Shown here in pieces: positions 54,105-63,743 of a stretch of DNA of 64,000 nt. The DNA lies in NCBI GenBank assembly GCA_963812195.1, contig CAWEUI010000011.1, positions 62,001 to 126,000 of the forward strand. Direction: 5' to 3'. The notes under the pieces were generated by a model. The model did not search any database and was not told the DNA's origin. It saw only the letters and a program-made list of their open reading frames with translations. The stretch is from ZC4RG30 sp963812195 (lineage in GTDB: Bacteria > Pseudomonadota > Gammaproteobacteria > Steroidobacterales > Steroidobacteraceae). The first letter of the stretch is position 1; every line of letters begins with the position of its first letter. Position numbers and translations under genes: made by a program.

Positions 54105-55010
54105 ATGTCCGGCGCCACACCCGCGACCGCCGCTCCCAGTCCCTGGCTCACGCCCGTGGAACTGACTTTGCTTGGCGCCATCTGGGGCGCGTCCTTCATG
54201 TTCCAGCGCGTGGCCGCGCCGCAGTTCGGGGCGGTGCCGCTGGTGGAGCTGCGCCTGGCGCTGGGCGCGATTCCGTTGCTGCCTTTTCTGTGGCGCCAGC
54301 GCAGCCGGTTCCGTGGCGCGCTGTGGTGGAAGATCGCCGGCATCGGTGCCATCAATTCGGCCGTGCCGTTCGTGCTGTTCGCCTGGGCGACGGAGCGCGC
54401 GCCGGCCGGCATCGGCGCCATCACCAATGCCACCACCGCGATCTTCGCGCCGCTGCTTGCGCTGTTGATGTACGACGAGAAGATCCACAGGCTGCGTGCC
54501 ATCGGACTGGTGGCGGGCTTCGTCGGTGTGGTGGTGCTGGCGGCGGGCAGGACGGCCGGAGTCAGCGTGTCCGGTGCGGTACTGGCCGGTACGATCGGCG
54601 GTTTCCTGTATGCGTTGGGCGCGGTGCTGGTGAAGCGCCATCTCGCCGGATTGCCGCCCCCGGCGCTCGCGGCCGCAACGCTGGGTTGTGGCGCCATCAT
54701 GGTGGCGCCGCTCGCCGCGCTCACCTGGCCGGCACATGCGGTCGAAGCCAAGGCCTGGTGGAGCGCGGTGGCAGTCGGTGTGCTGTGCACCGGTATCGCC
54801 TACGCCATCTACTACAACACCCTGCATCGCATCGGCGCGCCGCGCACCACGACGATCACCTATCTGATCCCGGCCTTCGGTGTGATGTGGGCGTGGCTGG
54901 TGCTGGATGAACCGGTCACCCTCACCATGGCGATCGCCTGTGCGCTGATTCTCGGCGGCGTGGCATTGAGCCATCGCCGACCGGCCGGGGCGCTTCAGGC
55001 GTCGGCGTGA
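54105..55010 (+). CDS. DMT-superfamily (EamA) transporter
   Basis: 301 residues with about ten transmembrane helices in two EamA repeats (LLGAIWGASFMFQRVAAP at about 22; the second repeat from about residue 155, LAGTIGGFLYALGAVLVKRH). Members export amino acids or related metabolites; the substrate is unknown. It overlaps the convergent amidotransferase gene by 16 bases. The start ATG at 54105 lies 21 bases from the divergent GST start. Confidence 0.92.
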   Translation: MSGATPATAAPSPWLTPVELTLLGAIWGASFMFQRVAAPQFGAVPLVELRLALGAIPLLPFLWRQRSRFRGALWWKIAGIGAINSAVPFVLFAWATERAPAGIGAITNATTAIFAPLLALLMYDEKIHRLRAIGLVAGFVGVVVLAAGRTAGVSVSGAVLAGTIGGFLYALGAVLVKRHLAGLPPPALAAATLGCGAIMVAPLAALTWPAHAVEAKAWWSAVAVGVLCTGIAYAIYYNTLHRIGAPRTTTITYLIPAFGVMWAWLVLDEPVTLTMAIACALILGGVALSHRRPAGALQASA

Positions 55011-55753
55011 CCTGAGGGCAGCGCAACCCGCCGCTCCGCCGGGCCCACCAGGTCCAGGAAGCGGTTGAACGTCGTCTCGGCCAGCGGCTGCATGGTGGCC
55101 ATGGCCTGCATGGTTGCCGCGCGGATGTCGCGCTCGTCACGGCCGATGCCGGCGGCGGCCAGTTCCTCGCGATACGCCGGCATCCGCAGCCAGCGCTCGA
55201 TCATCGGCCGGTCGGATTCCATGTGGAACTGGAAGCCATAGGCACCGGACCCGAAGCGGAAGGCCTGTTGCTCGCAGCTTTCGGTGCGGGCCAGTTGCGT
55301 GGCGCCGGCCGGCAGCTCGAAGGTGCACGAGTGCCACTGGAATACCGGTGCGCGTGTGCCCACGTGGCCCAGCACCGGATCGGCACGTCCCGCAGCCGTG
55401 GTGATGAGCTCGTACCAGCCGATTTCCGGTTGCGTGTGATGGGCTACCCGCGCGCCGAGCACATGGGCCAGCAGTTGCGCGCCAAGGCAGATGCCCAGCA
55501 CCGGCTTGTCCTGGCGCAAGGCCGTCTCGATGACGCGCAGTTCGGTGACAAGGTGCGGGTGCCGGTGCATATCCGATACGTTCATCGGTCCGCCCAGCAC
55601 GATCAGGCCCTGGTAGCGCTCGATATTGGGCCGGGCATCCGGATCGCGCTGGAAGTTGTGGAAGCGGATGCGGTGTCCGCGGGCGCGAATGCGCGCATGC
55701 AGGGTGCCGAGCGGTTCGGCGGCCACGTGCTGGAAGACCATGATGCGGGACAT
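54995..55753 (-). CDS. Class I glutamine amidotransferase (GuaA-like N-domain)
   Basis: 252 residues. The catalytic cysteine is in VLGICLGAQLLAHVLG (near residue 87), the histidine/glutamate pair in YGFQFHMESD, and the glycine loop in IVLGGPMNVSD. This is a stand-alone amidotransferase domain resembling GMP-synthase-type glutaminases, of unknown acceptor; some related proteins act on gamma-glutamyl compounds. ATG 55753 is used because it starts MSRIMVFQH; an earlier in-frame ATG adds an unlikely tail. Confidence 0.88.
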   Translation of the reverse strand: MSRIMVFQHVAAEPLGTLHARIRARGHRIRFHNFQRDPDARPNIERYQGLIVLGGPMNVSDMHRHPHLVTELRVIETALRQDKPVLGICLGAQLLAHVLGARVAHHTQPEIGWYELITTAAGRADPVLGHVGTRAPVFQWHSCTFELPAGATQLARTESCEQQAFRFGSGAYGFQFHMESDRPMIERWLRMPAYREELAAAGIGRDERDIRAATMQAMATMQPLAETTFNRFLDLVGPAERRVALPSGHADA

Positions 55754-55810
55754 GTCGGATGCCACGATATTCAGGCGTGGTTCATGAGGCAATCTTCAGT
55801 TTGAGCGCCC

Positions 55811-56491
55811 ATGGCGCAGTCATCATCGACGCCCATGCGCAAGCGCATCGCCCTGGCCGTGGTCGTGCTGCACGCTGTGGTGCTGTGGCTGCTGGTGCTG
55901 GTGAGTCGCGCGCGCGGCCCGGAACAGGCGCCGCCGGAGCCGCCGCAATTCGTCAGCGCGTGGATTCAGGCCTACGCGCCGCCCGCGCAAGCCACGCCGG
56001 CAGCGCCCTCGCCACAAGCCGCGGGTGTCCCGCGTACCGTCACGGCGCCGCGCAAGCCGGTCGCAACCACGCCGCCGGTTCCGCCGCTGCAGGCGCCGGC
56101 CCCGGTCGCGCCCGACGCGCCGACGGCAACACCGGCTGCACCCGCACCACCGGTGGACTGGAGCCAGCAGTCATTGCTCGCTGCCCAGCGTGCCGCGGCG
56201 GCGGCAGCGGCCGCCGGGCAACACGACACCTTCAGCCCGCCGCCCAAGGTCATTCCCGGGACCTGCAAGCCCAGGCAGGGGAGCATGGAGTGGAAGGGCG
56301 AAGAAGACCGTGCCGTCACCATGGACGGAATCTTTCCCGTCTTCCGCATGGGCAAGCGCTGCGTGATCGTGCTGGTCCTGCCGTACTGCGTGCTGAACAA
56401 GCTGCCGGAGGCCAATCAGCACCTGCTGGATGACATGAATGATCCGCAGCGCTCGCACTCCTCCGTGCCCGATCCCAACGTGTGCGACTGA
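55811..56491 (+). CDS. Membrane-anchored Pro/Ala-rich protein of unknown function
   Basis: 226 residues. An N-terminal transmembrane helix (about 13-32, KRIALAVVVLHAVVLWLLVL) is followed by a Pro/Ala-rich spacer (about 40-130) and a conserved-looking C-terminal part (about 155-226) with three cysteines: GTCKPRQGSMEWKGEED, KRCVIVLVLPYCVLNKLPEA and VPDPNVCD. The layout resembles TonB/TolA-type bridging proteins but lacks their C-terminal signature. The function is unknown. Confidence 0.7.
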   Translation: MAQSSSTPMRKRIALAVVVLHAVVLWLLVLVSRARGPEQAPPEPPQFVSAWIQAYAPPAQATPAAPSPQAAGVPRTVTAPRKPVATTPPVPPLQAPAPVAPDAPTATPAAPAPPVDWSQQSLLAAQRAAAAAAAAGQHDTFSPPPKVIPGTCKPRQGSMEWKGEEDRAVTMDGIFPVFRMGKRCVIVLVLPYCVLNKLPEANQHLLDDMNDPQRSHSSVPDPNVCD

Positions 56492-56628
56492 GCACCTTCC
56501 GGTTCGTTGCAACCCCCGCCGCACGGGCGACAGGGTTGCGCGAACCCCGATGCGCCGTGGTAGCGGCCTGGCCCGTGACGCCCGATGGGTGGACACTATC
56601 GCCTGCGCATACCGCGCGGGGGATTTGC

Positions 56629-57501
56629 ATGCTCGAGCTCTACTACTACGAAAACTCCATCTGCGCCGAACGCGTGCTGATGACACTCTCGGAGAAGAAC
56701 ATCACCGACTGGGTGCCGCACCACCTGAACCTGTTCGAGGGCGCGCACTTCTCGCCCGAATACCTCAAGCTCAATCCCAAGGGTGTGGTGCCGACGCTGG
56801 TGCACGACGGCGCGGTCATCCGCGAGTCGGCCATCATCTGCGACTACATCGACGATCTCTCGCCGACCGCGCCGCTGAAGCCGGCCGCCCCGGCGGCGCG
56901 GGCGCGCATGCGCGAATGGGTCAAGGACGGCGACGACTACGTGTTCGAAGCCGTGGGTTCGCTGAGCTTCTGCTCGGTGTTCCGCGCCCGCATGCTGCAG
57001 ATGACGCCGGCGCAGCGCGCCGTGCACTGGGAGAAGCAGAAGGTGCTGGACCGCGCCCTGCGGCAGGTGTCCTGCGTGGAGCTCGGTCTGGACTCACCCT
57101 ACGTGATCCGCGCCATCTCAACCTGGGACCGCAGCTGGAAGTACATCGAAGAGGCGCTGGCCGACGGGCGGCCATGGCTGATGGGCGAGCAGTTCACGCT
57201 GGCCGAGGTGTGCTACGCGCCGTTCATCGCGCGCATGGCGGGGTTGCAACTGGTGGACGTATGGCTTGACGGCCGGCCGAATGCGCGCGCCTGGTGGCAG
57301 CGGCTGCGCGAACGGCCCAGCTTCATCGCCGCCGATGTGGGGCCTTCGGCGGCCGAGAAGGAGGCCTATGCGCGCGAGGGCGGCAAGGTCGTGGCCGGCG
57401 TGGCCGAGCGGCTGCAGCGGATTCGCGCCGGGGAGGGCATGACGATGGCGCTGCAGGCATTGCGCGCCGGGCGCCCGTCCGCGCTCGAGGGCATTCCGTG
57501 A
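56629..57501 (+). CDS. Glutathione S-transferase family protein
   Basis: 290 residues. Thioredoxin-fold domain: LELYYYENSICAERVLMTLS, NPKGVVPTLVHDG (cis-proline) and RESAIICDYID; helical C-terminal domain with LADGRPWLMGEQFTLAEVC. The C-terminus is about 70 residues longer than usual. It precedes the MetE-like gene and overlaps it by 4 bases (GTGA), so the two are co-translated and may share a pathway, perhaps a methyl- or thioether-related one, by inference only. An upstream in-frame extension to 56482 was rejected because it is unlike a GST start. Confidence 0.87.
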   Translation: MLELYYYENSICAERVLMTLSEKNITDWVPHHLNLFEGAHFSPEYLKLNPKGVVPTLVHDGAVIRESAIICDYIDDLSPTAPLKPAAPAARARMREWVKDGDDYVFEAVGSLSFCSVFRARMLQMTPAQRAVHWEKQKVLDRALRQVSCVELGLDSPYVIRAISTWDRSWKYIEEALADGRPWLMGEQFTLAEVCYAPFIARMAGLQLVDVWLDGRPNARAWWQRLRERPSFIAADVGPSAAEKEAYAREGGKVVAGVAERLQRIRAGEGMTMALQALRAGRPSALEGIP

Positions 57502-58526
57502 GGCATGTGCTGCTGGTGGGCAGTGTCGGGCTGCCCGAACGGGAAGAGGTCTTTCGGTTGCTGGCCGATCACATCGGCGGTTGCGCGCCGCGCTTCACCG
57601 ACGGCGAAGTGCCGCCGCGCAACCGCTGGATGATGTGGCAGCGAGATGTGTTCGATCGCAGTCCGGACTTCGAGCTGGACAGCTCCACCGAGGTGCATTT
57701 CGGCGGCGAGCAGCGCGTGTTCGACCGCTTCCGGCTGCAGCCGGGCGCCGATCCCGGCGCATTGCGCCTGGGCGAGCTGGGTTATGCGCGCGAGGCGGTG
57801 AAGTCCTACCAGGTGTTTCGTCGCCTGCGTGAAGAGGGCGTCATCCCGCACGGCGTGCGTTTCCAGATGTCGCTGCCGTCCATGGTGGCGGTGTGTTCGC
57901 AGCACATCGCGCAACAGGACCAGGCGCGTGTCGAGCCCGCCTATGTGCAGGCACTGGGCGTGGAGATCGCGCGCATGCTCGAGCACATTCCGGCGCAGGA
58001 CCTGGCCATCCAGTGGGACATCTGCCAGGAGGTGCTGGCCATCGAAGGCGCCTGGCAGGTGTACTACGAAGACCTGATGGGCGGCGCGATCGAGCGCATG
58101 GTGCGCCTGGCTGCGCTGGTGCCCCAACCCTGCGAGCTGGGCTTTCACCTGTGCTACGGCGATCCGGGACACAAGCACATCAAGGAACCGGCCAGTCTGG
58201 CCGTGTGCGTGGCGCTCGCCAACGGCGTGTGCGCCGGCGCGCGGCGGCCGGTGAACTGGATCCACATGCCCGTGCCGCGCGAGCGCAGCGATGCCGAATA
58301 CGTCGCGCCGCTGCAGGGCCTGAAGCTGCAGGCTCAGACCGAGCTGTACCTGGGGCTGGTGCACCTGAGCGACGGCGTCGAAGGCGCCCAGGCACGCATC
58401 GCGGCTGCCCGGCAGTTCCGCCGGGAGTTCGGCGTCGCCACCGAATGCGGCTTCGGCCGCCGGCCGCCGGAGACGGTTCCCGACCTGCTGCACCTGCACG
58501 CCGAGGTGGCCGGGTTGCCGGATTGA
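57498..58526 (+). CDS. MetE/UROD-superfamily methyltransferase-like protein
   Basis: 342 residues of the TIM-barrel fold shared by cobalamin-independent methionine synthase C-domains and uroporphyrinogen decarboxylase: VLLVGSVGLPEREEVFRLL, FTDGEVPPRNRWMMWQRDV, GVRFQMSLPSMVA, DLAIQWDICQEVLAIEGAW, and FHLCYGDPGHKHIKEP with His/Cys residues that could bind zinc. Such proteins move methyl or similar groups between thiols. The GTG start overlaps the GST stop (GTGA). The substrate is unknown. Confidence 0.8.
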   Translation: MRHVLLVGSVGLPEREEVFRLLADHIGGCAPRFTDGEVPPRNRWMMWQRDVFDRSPDFELDSSTEVHFGGEQRVFDRFRLQPGADPGALRLGELGYAREAVKSYQVFRRLREEGVIPHGVRFQMSLPSMVAVCSQHIAQQDQARVEPAYVQALGVEIARMLEHIPAQDLAIQWDICQEVLAIEGAWQVYYEDLMGGAIERMVRLAALVPQPCELGFHLCYGDPGHKHIKEPASLAVCVALANGVCAGARRPVNWIHMPVPRERSDAEYVAPLQGLKLQAQTELYLGLVHLSDGVEGAQARIAAARQFRREFGVATECGFGRRPPETVPDLLHLHAEVAGLPD

Positions 58527-58598
58527 CGCCCCGACGCGCCGCTGCGCTTCCGTTCTACAATGTGCGCCTCCTCACAGCGACAGGCATGGAGGTTTGCG

Positions 58599-59330
58599 AT
58601 GAAAGCAGTGGTTACTTCCCGCATGCTGAACCGTCGAACCGTGCTTGCCGCGGCGCTGAGCGCGGCAGTGCTGAGCGCGGCACCGGCGCAGTCGCCGCAA
58701 GGCAAACCGAAGATCGGCCTGATCGGCTCCGGCAATGTCGGCAGCAATCTCGGGCGCGTCTGGGCGCAGGCCGGCTACCAGGTGATGTTCTCTTCCAAGG
58801 ATCTCGATGCCGACCGCAAGCTCGCGGCACAGATCGGCGCCAATGCCAGCGCCGGTACGCCGCAGCAGGCCGCGGCCTTCGGTGACGTGGTGGTGATGGC
58901 GGTGCCCTACGGCGCGTTGCCGGAGCTGGGCAAGTCGCTGGCCGGTGAGCTCAAGGGCAAGGTGGTCATCGACTGCAGCAATCCGTTCCCGCAGCGCGAC
59001 GGCGCGATCGCCGATGAGGCGCGGGCGCAGGGCGCCGGCGTGGTGTCCGCGCGCCTGTTGCCGGGCGCCCGCATCGTGCGTGCCTTCAATGCCATCGGCG
59101 CGGCGCGCATGGGCGCGGTGCATGAGACGCCCGGGCGCGTGGGCATGCCCATGGCCGGCGACGACAAGCAGGCGATAGCGATCGCCACGCAGCTGGTGCG
59201 CGCCATCGGATTCGAGCCGGTGCTGGTCGGGGGCCTGAACATGGGCAAGTACCTGATGCCCGGCACGCCGCTGGCCGGCGAGCACACGCCGGACGAGATA
59301 CGCAAGATCGCGGCGTCGCTGCCGCCTTGA
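58599..59330 (+). CDS. Exported NADP-binding reductase (F420-dependent-reductase-like)
   Basis: 243 residues. A signal peptide (MLNRRTVLAAALSAAVLSAA, with the N-terminal arginines) precedes a Rossmann domain starting KIGLIGSGNVGSNLGRVWAQ (GxGxxG). Further parts are VVMAVPYGALPELG, VIDCSNPFP and RAFNAIGAARMG, typical of NADPH-dependent oxidoreductases with an F420-dependent-like fold (for example Fno-type or pyrroline-5-carboxylate-like reductases). The ATG at 58599 is well supported by GGAGG seven bases upstream. Export of an NADP enzyme is unusual; the signal might be Tat-type. The substrate is unknown. Confidence 0.8.
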   Translation: MKAVVTSRMLNRRTVLAAALSAAVLSAAPAQSPQGKPKIGLIGSGNVGSNLGRVWAQAGYQVMFSSKDLDADRKLAAQIGANASAGTPQQAAAFGDVVVMAVPYGALPELGKSLAGELKGKVVIDCSNPFPQRDGAIADEARAQGAGVVSARLLPGARIVRAFNAIGAARMGAVHETPGRVGMPMAGDDKQAIAIATQLVRAIGFEPVLVGGLNMGKYLMPGTPLAGEHTPDEIRKIAASLPP

Positions 59331-59394
59331 CGCGGACGGCGTCAGGCAGCGGCTACGCCGCGCCAATCCGGTCTAGAATGCCGGCCCTCACGGC

Positions 59395-59467
59395 GGGCCA
59401 GTAGCACAGCGGTTAGTGCAGGGGACTCATAATCCCTTGGTCGAAGGTTCGAATCCTTCCTGGCCCA
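59395..59467 (+). tRNA. tRNA with anticodon CAU (Ile2 or elongator Met)
   Basis: A complete cloverleaf of 73 bases: acceptor GGGCCAG/CTGGCCC, D arm GCAC...GTGC, anticodon loop CTCATAA (anticodon CAU) on stem GGGGA/TCCCT, variable loop TGGTC, and T arm GAAGG-TTCGAAT-CCTTC, then discriminator A. The 3' CCA is not encoded. The anticodon stem and variable region resemble the isoleucine AUA-reading tRNA whose C34 becomes lysidine as much as elongator methionine tRNA; I cannot decide. Confidence 0.93.
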
Positions 59468-59813
59468 TTCACCTCGTCTCTTGATTCATGCGCCACCGCA
59501 GCAAGCGCCGTCGCGTTGTGCGATCGGTGCGTTGCGCGCAAATCCCGCCGATCACATGGGAAATGCCGTACGGCTGTTGCGGCTGACCCGATTGAAAATG
59601 CACAAGCCAGCGCGCTGCTCACGGTGATTGGGCACTCGTTGATGGTGTCGCGCGCGCGGCCGGTGGAAGCGCTGCGCTACGAGTGAAGGCCTTGCGCTCG
59701 GTAGTTGGGTTCCAGCCGCCGCAAGCCGGATCCATGACCCCGCGCTTGCGAAGGTGCCACGGGAGGCATATTGTCGGCCCTGTTCGAACAACGAAAACAC
59801 TACGGGGGTAGTC
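59468..59813. other. Gap between tRNA and TonB receptor gene; no gene supported
   Basis: About 345 bases. Short open frames exist in several directions but none has a recognisable domain, good start or codon pattern. The region just before the receptor ATG (59814) has GGGGG about six bases upstream as a ribosome site. A short frame around 59595-59687 (ends VEALRYE then TGA) is too small to call. The position 3' of a tRNA would suit an attachment site, but there is no second tRNA-end copy within the window. Confidence 0.4.
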
Positions 59814-62800
59814 ATGGCAACCAGGCACGGCTTGGTCGAATATTTCGTTGGCAGGTCCTGGATGCGCAGCGTCGCGGCCGTTGCGGCCGGCATTGCGGGC
59901 TGGATGCTGATCCAACCAACGCTCGCGGCAGATGCCGCGAAAGACACCAAGGGCACGAAGGACACCACGCTGCAGGAGGTGGTCGTCACCGGCTCACGCG
60001 TGGCGCGTTCCACCTTCAACACGCCCAATCCGGTGACGGTCCTGGACGCCAAGGACATCGAGAATCTCGGCATCAACAACGTGGGCGAAGTGCTCGCGCA
60101 GGTGCCGCAGAACTCGAACTTCTTCGCGGCCAACAACGTCGGCCTGGGCAACTTCAATGTCGGAGCGCAGCTTGCCAACCTGCGCGGCCTGAATCCGTTC
60201 TTCGGCACGCGCACGTTGACGCTGGTCGATACCGAGCGGGTGGTGCCCACGGCAACGGGCGGCGGCGTGGACGTCACGCTGATCCCCTCGATGCTGGTCG
60301 CGCGCACCGAGGTGGTGACCGGCGGCGCCTCGGCGGTGTACGGCTCCGACGCGGTGGCCGGCGTGGTCAACATCATCCTCGACAAGAAGCTCAACGGGCT
60401 CAAGGCGCAGCTCGACTACGGCAAGACTTCGCAGGGTGATGGCGGGGACGCGCACTTCTCGATCGGCTATGGCGCCGAATCTCGGCGATCGCACGCACTT
60501 CATCGTCGGCGGGGAATACCAGGACACCAAGTCCATCGGCATCTGCTCCCAGGTGCGCAGCTGGTGCCGCGACGGCGCGGCGTTGTTCACCAACAGCCGG
60601 CTACTGCCGACCAATGGCCAGCCGCACTACATCATCGGGCCCAACGGCAACTACCCCAACCAGAGCCGCACCGGCGTGCTGACGCCCTGCGTGGCCTTCG
60701 TGGGCGTCTGCATCCAGGGGCCGCTGCCGCAATACATCTTCGATGCCACGGGCACGACGACGAGCATCTTCGATCCGGGCAAGTATGCCGACGGCGCCGG
60801 CGTGTTCGGATTCGGCCAGGGCTCCAGTGCCACCGATGTCGGTCCGTACGATGCCACCACCTTGAAGCCGGCCGTGAAGCGCTACACGACGCTGGCTCAC
60901 GTGGACTTCACCATCAGCGACAGCCTGACCTCCTTCCTCGAGGCATCCTACGCGCGTAGCGAGGCGGTGAACCCGGTCGCCAACGGCGCGATCGGCCCGA
61001 TCGCGCTGCAGGTTGGGCCTGGCGTCTTCGTGCCGCTGAGCAGCCGCATCATGCCCGACAACGCCTACCTGCCCGCGAACCTTGCGCCGGGCGGGGCCGA
61101 TGCATTGCCGGCCGGCGGAGCCGTGCTGGGCTACAACATGAACGGCATCGCTCCGGCGCGCAATGAGACCAACAACAACACCGTGCGCGTGACCGGCGGC
61201 CTGAACGGCATGTTGTCCGGGAGCTGGAGTTGGGATGCCTACTTCGAGTACGGCGCAGAACAAGAACGACCAGCATCTGTACCACAACGTCGTGGGCACG
61301 TACCTGCAGCAGGCCCTGGATGCGGTGGTTGATCCGGGCACCGGCAACATCGTCTGCCGCGGCGTATTGAACAATGATCCTGCGGCGGCGGGTTGCTCAC
61401 CGCTGAACCTGTTCGGCGCCAACAACGCGAGCACTGCCGGCATCGACTATGCCTTCCGGACGCTGGAGGAATACTCGACGCTCAAGCAGTACGTGCTGTC
61501 GGCCAATATCCACGGCAACCTGTCCGACCGGGCTTCGGCGCCGGCCCGATTGCAGGCGGCCTTCGGCCTGGAGGCACGCCGCGATACCGCCGATGTCACG
61601 CACGATCTGGCCAACCAGCCCTGGTACACGAGCTACTTCCTGAGCTACGGCCTGGACTACGCGGGCAAGATCTCGGTGCTGGAAGGCTACGGCGAAGTCA
61701 ACGTGCCGGTGCTCAAGGACTTGCCGCTGGCCAAGTCCCTGGAACTGGATGGGGCCATTCCGCGAAACCAAGAACAAGAACAACGACCGACCGTTGGTGC
61801 CTCGACCTACGGCGAGTCGATCAGCCACAACATCCCGAGCTGGAAGCTCAGCGGCATCTGGGACCTGAACGACTGGTTCCGTGTTCGCGCCACGCGTTCG
61901 CGTGACGTGCGCGCGGCGGGGTTCCGCGAGCTGTACGAGTCCTACGCCGTAACGGCCGGCGGACCGTTCGGCACGATCACCAATCCGGTGAACAACCAGA
62001 GCCAGATCGTCACCGCGCTGACCGGCGGCAATATCGATCTGTCGCCGGAGAAGGCGGATACGACCACGGCCGGCTTCGTCATTTCGCCCAAGTCCGGAGC
62101 CGTTGAACGGCTTCCAGTTCTCCGCGGACTGGTACCGGATCGTGCTGAAGGATCCGATCACGGGCCCGCCGTTTGGCCTGGGCGTGCAGAACATCGTGAA
62201 CCTGTGCTACGCAGGGGCAGCAGGCGTTCTGCGATCGCATCACGTTCGGTACGCCGGGCGATTTCAGCACGATCACCACCATCAACAACACGGCGGTGAA
62301 CCTCGGCAAGTTCGAGACCCGCGGCGTGGACTTCGAGGCCAGCTACCGCCTGCCGCTGCAGGAAGTCGGCGATGGTCTGCCGGGCAACCTGAACTTCCGC
62401 CTGCTGACTTCCCTGCTCTACAACATGACCATCGACAACGGGCTCGGCTCGCCGCCGGTGAACTATGCCGGGCAGTCCGGGCCGACCGCGGCGTTCGGCG
62501 GGTTCAATACGTCGCCGCGCTGGCAGTCGAATTTCTTCACGACCTACAGCAACGGACCGTTCACGGCAACGCTGCAGGCTGCGCTGGATCGGGCCGGGCA
62601 GGTTCGAGTCGATTACTGCCGCCGGTGGCTATCCGGTGGATCCGGGCAGTTCGGGCTATTCGACCGCCAACCCGAACAGCATCAGCGACAACTCCGTGGC
62701 CTCTGCCACATACGTGAACCTGTCGGGTTCCTATGATCTGAGCAAGAAGCTGCAGGTGTTTGGGTCCGTGAACAATCTGTTCGACAAGGATCCGCCGGTG

Positions 62801-62890
62801 GCGCCGGGTGGCAATGGCTATCCCACCAACCCGGTGTACTTCGACACCTACGGCATGACCTGGAAGCTGGGAGTGCGCCTGAAGCTCTGA
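59814..62890 (+). CDS. TonB-dependent outer-membrane receptor (at least five frameshifts)
   Basis: About 1023 residues after removing five extra bases (near 60478, 61258, 62098, 62213 and 62607); the length then divides exactly. A signal peptide is followed by the plug domain (TTLQEVVVTGSRVARS, NPVTVLDAKDIENLG, GTRTLTLVDTERVVPT, GGASAVYGSDAVAGVVNII) and a large barrel ending YDLSKKLQVFGSVNNLFD, PVYFDTYGMTWKLGVRLKL, whose C-terminus fits a last barrel strand. A compensated pair of shifts around 61760-61790 is also possible. It imports an unknown ligand using TonB energy; the same type is frequent in Caulobacterales, Sphingomonadales and Steroidobacterales. A hairpin terminator follows. Confidence 0.9.
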
Positions 62891-62899
62891 TGTCGTAAC

Positions 62900-62940
62900 G
62901 CGGGGAGCCGGATGTGGCCGCAGGCCATCCGGCTCCCCGC
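62900..62940. terminator. Strong hairpin terminator between convergent genes
   Basis: GCGGGGAGCCGGA and TCCGGCTCCCCGC pair over 13 bases, with an inner TGGCC-GCA-GGCCA stem (two unpaired bases between). It lies just after the receptor stop at 62890 and touches the TAG of the convergent gene at 62940-62942. A run of T is missing, but position and strength fit a bidirectional terminator. Confidence 0.7.
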
Positions 62941-63632
62941 TACTTCACGCTGTAGCCCCGCCCGGCAAGGCAGGCGCTCAGTGCACGCAGATACCCTTCG
63001 CGCAGCGCCGCGGACCTGGCCGTTGCAACGGTCTTCGTCGCCCTGGTTGTGGCCCTGGTCGGGTCACCACCGGCCTGGTCCACCGCCCAGTCCCGGCACT
63101 GGCTGTGGTCCCTGGCCTGCTGGCTCTGGCTCTGTCCCTTGAGTGGATAGGCGAACACCCGCAGTGAGCTGTTGCGGTCCGGCGGGGCCATGGCCGGCTG
63201 CTCGTCCGGGGGCGGCGTCGTCACCTCGTAGCCGTCATCGTCCGGTTGCCATACGTAGTAATTGCCGTAGGCGTAGTAATACGGAACGTCGCCGAACCAG
63301 TACGTGGAAAAGGCGTCCGGCAGAACCGGCACCACCGAACCCGGTGGCAGGAACCAGCGCGGCGAGTCGTGGAAGAATCGCGCGTCGCCGTCGAGGAACC
63401 GGTCGTCGCCATCGAAGTGGTGGTCGTCATGGAATCCGTGATCGAACAGGCCTCGGTGGTCGCCGAAATCGTCGTGATCCCGATCGCCGTCATGGTCGCG
63501 GATGTGTATGGACGAGCCCTGCGGGTTCGTGCCGCGCGAATCATGTGCAATCGCCGCTCTGCCCGGCCACATGGCCGCCGCCGCGAACACGGCAAGCACT
63601 CCGAGCACCTTCGACCATCCTGGAGCGTGCAT
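62940..63632 (-). CDS. Exported His/Asp-rich protein, DUF6515-like
   Basis: 230 residues. A signal peptide (start MHAPGWSKVLGVLAVFAAAA, cut near IAH) precedes a segment (about 35-85) in which His and Asp make up much of the sequence (HIRDHDGDRDHDDFGDHRG, FHDDHHFDGDD), a probable metal-binding region. After FLPPGSVVPVLPDAFSTYWF and the aromatic repeat PYYYAYGNYYVW comes a C-terminal helical region. The Tyr/Gly repeats match the DUF6515 type. AGGAGA about seven bases before the ATG supports this start. The metal is inferred; the function is unknown. Confidence 0.75.
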   Translation of the reverse strand: MHAPGWSKVLGVLAVFAAAAMWPGRAAIAHDSRGTNPQGSSIHIRDHDGDRDHDDFGDHRGLFDHGFHDDHHFDGDDRFLDGDARFFHDSPRWFLPPGSVVPVLPDAFSTYWFGDVPYYYAYGNYYVWQPDDDGYEVTTPPPDEQPAMAPPDRNSSLRVFAYPLKGQSQSQQARDHSQCRDWAVDQAGGDPTRATTRATKTVATARSAALREGYLRALSACLAGRGYSVK

Positions 63633-63743
63633 GGCCACTCTCCTGTCTGTCTCCTGTCTGTTTGGACGAGACTCGCAGGTGCCCGTTCATGAACATTCGA
63701 TTAAGAGTGTCCGTGGACCCTCGCGGGAACCGCGCACGGACGC

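Noticed and set aside
59552..60403. Minus-strand open frame across the tRNA-receptor gap
   Set aside because: It is antisense to the receptor plug domain and has no start support or domain; a shadow frame.
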